33,826 bases of DNA from Alphaproteobacteria bacterium (GTDB lineage: Bacteria > Pseudomonadota > Alphaproteobacteria > RF32 > CAG-239), in the NCBI GenBank assembly GCA_017939155.1, contig JAGAZZ010000031.1, positions 1-33,826 of the forward strand, written 5' to 3'. Positions 33,070 to 33,826 of the stretch are shown in pieces (position 1 is the stretch's first letter; every line of letters starts with the position of its first letter). The notes beneath the pieces are model-generated. The model was given only the letters and a program-made list of their open reading frames with translations. It ran no database searches and was not told the DNA's origin. Made by a program: the position numbers and the translations under genes.

Positions 33070-33387
33070 ATGAAAGCAATTAATGACAGCCAGTTTGAAA
33101 CGGAAGTATTAAATTCCAAGGGTTTGGTTTTGGTTGATTTTTGGGCTGAATGGTGCGGTCCCTGCCGTCAGCTTGGTCCGGTATTGGAAGAAGTTAACAA
33201 GAATTTGGGTGAAAAAGTTAAAATCTGCAAAATGAATGTTGATGAAGCCCCAGCAACAGCCGCCAGCTTTGAAATTCGCAGTATTCCAACTATGTTTTTA
33301 TTCAAAAATGGCGAAAAAATTGATACTAAGGTTGGGTTTAATTCACAGTCTTCTATTGAAGATTGGTTAAATTCTCATCTTAACTAA
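33070..33387 (+). CDS. trxA: Thioredoxin
   Basis: 105 residues, normal length. Active site W28-C29-G30-P31-C32, and the cis-Pro loop SIPTMFLF near residue 75, are all intact. AAAGGA precedes the ATG at 33070. It reduces cytoplasmic disulfides and serves ribonucleotide reductase. addA followed by trxA is the usual alphaproteobacterial order. It is flanked by its own promoter and terminator. Confidence 0.96.
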   Translation: MKAINDSQFETEVLNSKGLVLVDFWAEWCGPCRQLGPVLEEVNKNLGEKVKICKMNVDEAPATAASFEIRSIPTMFLFKNGEKIDTKVGFNSQSSIEDWLNSHLN

Positions 33388-33401
33388 TATCGATATGATT
33401 A

Positions 33402-33438
33402 AAAAACAGAGAGATAAAAATTCTCTCTGTTTTTATTT
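33402..33438 (+). terminator. Rho-independent terminator of trxA
   Basis: A 13-bp stem (33402-33414 with 33422-33434; core CAGAGAGA/TCTCTCTG) with a 7-nt loop, running into T-rich sequence, starts 14 nt after the trxA stop. The flanking A and T runs make it potentially bidirectional. The 225 nt that follow are AT-rich with no gene recognised. Confidence 0.85.
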
Positions 33439-33659
33439 GTATTTGAGAAAAAATAAATTTTGTATTTACTTTAAGCTCCGTTCATTTATATGGAGCTATT
33501 ATTTAGAAAAAATCTTGTTTTCTCCTTCTATTGTCTAATATTTGACAAATTTTTTTATCATTAAACCGCTGAAAATGCAGATTTTTAAAAATAGCCATTT
33601 TTAGGCAAAAAATGACCTCCGACTCCTAATAATTCAGCCTCCGAATCCATCGTTACGAG

Positions 33660-33826
33660 TTGTTTTTAGCTATCCGTTTGATTCTATTTTATTTTTTAGC
33701 CCTGTCGCATAATATCTCTTATGCAGATAAGACTTTGAGAGAGGCCAAGGCTTCCAGCAATTACGACAAAATTTTGGACCTCAAATATAAAGAGGTTTTC
33801 AATGAGGGGAGCATTACCGTTCAAAC
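33660..33826 (+). CDS. Candidate secreted protein, 5' end only (runs off right edge)
   Basis: The frame is open after a stop near 33628 to the window end, and no ATG lies in it before the signal-like segment, so a TTG at 33660 is the likeliest start; only a weak GAG precedes it. The predicted N-terminus reads (M)FLAIRLILFYFLALSHNISYA, a good Sec signal peptide, then a mature chain beginning DKTLREAKASSNYDKIL. About 55 codons are visible. The family is not recognised. Confidence is limited by the start codon and the truncation. Confidence 0.4.
   Translation, partial: MFLAIRLILFYFLALSHNISYADKTLREAKASSNYDKILDLKYKEVFNEGSITVQ

Noticed and set aside
33474..33497. AGCTCC-N12-GGAGCT inverted repeat after trxA.
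   Set aside because: Only 6 bp with a 12-nt loop and no T tract; the true terminator lies at 33402-33438.
1..33826. Insertion sequences, integrase, tRNA genes, attachment sites or CRISPR arrays.
   Set aside because: None could be seen; the only recombinase is the housekeeping XerD-type gene, so there is no direct evidence that the secretion locus is a mobile element within this window.

Overview
The window looks like a chromosomal stretch of an AT-rich alphaproteobacterium. Evidence for the class is the F0 cluster with duplicated b subunits (atpI-atpB-atpE-b'-b), the alpha-type AddB/AddA pair followed by trxA, xerD divergent from aroK, and a DUF721-dsbA pair. TGA is used as a stop in several places, so the code is standard. 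The exact order cannot be read from the sequence; low GC and tight gene packing suggest a small, perhaps host-associated genome.

Region 1 (1-8483, minus strand) is a partial VirB/Trb-type type IV secretion locus. In transcription order it holds three tandem VirB2-like pilins, VirB3, the VirB4 ATPase, and four secreted proteins whose mature N-termini resemble TrbJ/VirB5; the last of these is cut by the left edge. This follows the canonical virB2-3-4-5 order, so any virB6/8/9/10/11/D4 genes may lie further left. At least four separate promoters can be proposed, and there is a hairpin between the first pilin and the rest.

Region 2 (8787-19130, plus strand) is divergent from region 1. It is a type IVb pilus assembly cluster of the R64 Pil / Tcp kind: an OmpA-like envelope protein, a PilL/TcpQ-like lipoprotein, a PilN-like secretin, PilO-like, PilP-like, a PilQ/GspE-type assembly ATPase, a PilR/GspF-type platform, and a pilin-like protein that lacks a prepilin-peptidase site. 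No prepilin peptidase or classical prepilin is present in the window. A PilT/DotB-like ATPase converges on this operon (19133-20089) but is coupled to the end of the ATP synthase operon.

Region 3 (20089-24732, minus strand) is one compact housekeeping operon: a 45-residue membrane protein, xerD, a DUF721/DciA-like gene, a DsbA-like gene, atpI, atpB, atpE, b', b and then the PilT/DotB-like ATPase. Region 4 (24851-33387, plus strand) holds aroK, rph, rdgB, addB and addA as an overlapping chain, then trxA with its own promoter and terminator. A candidate secreted-protein gene runs off the right edge.

The notable feature is a VirB-type secretion system with expanded pilin and VirB5-like sets, head to head with a type IVb pilus assembly machine, both apparently fixed beside core housekeeping genes.
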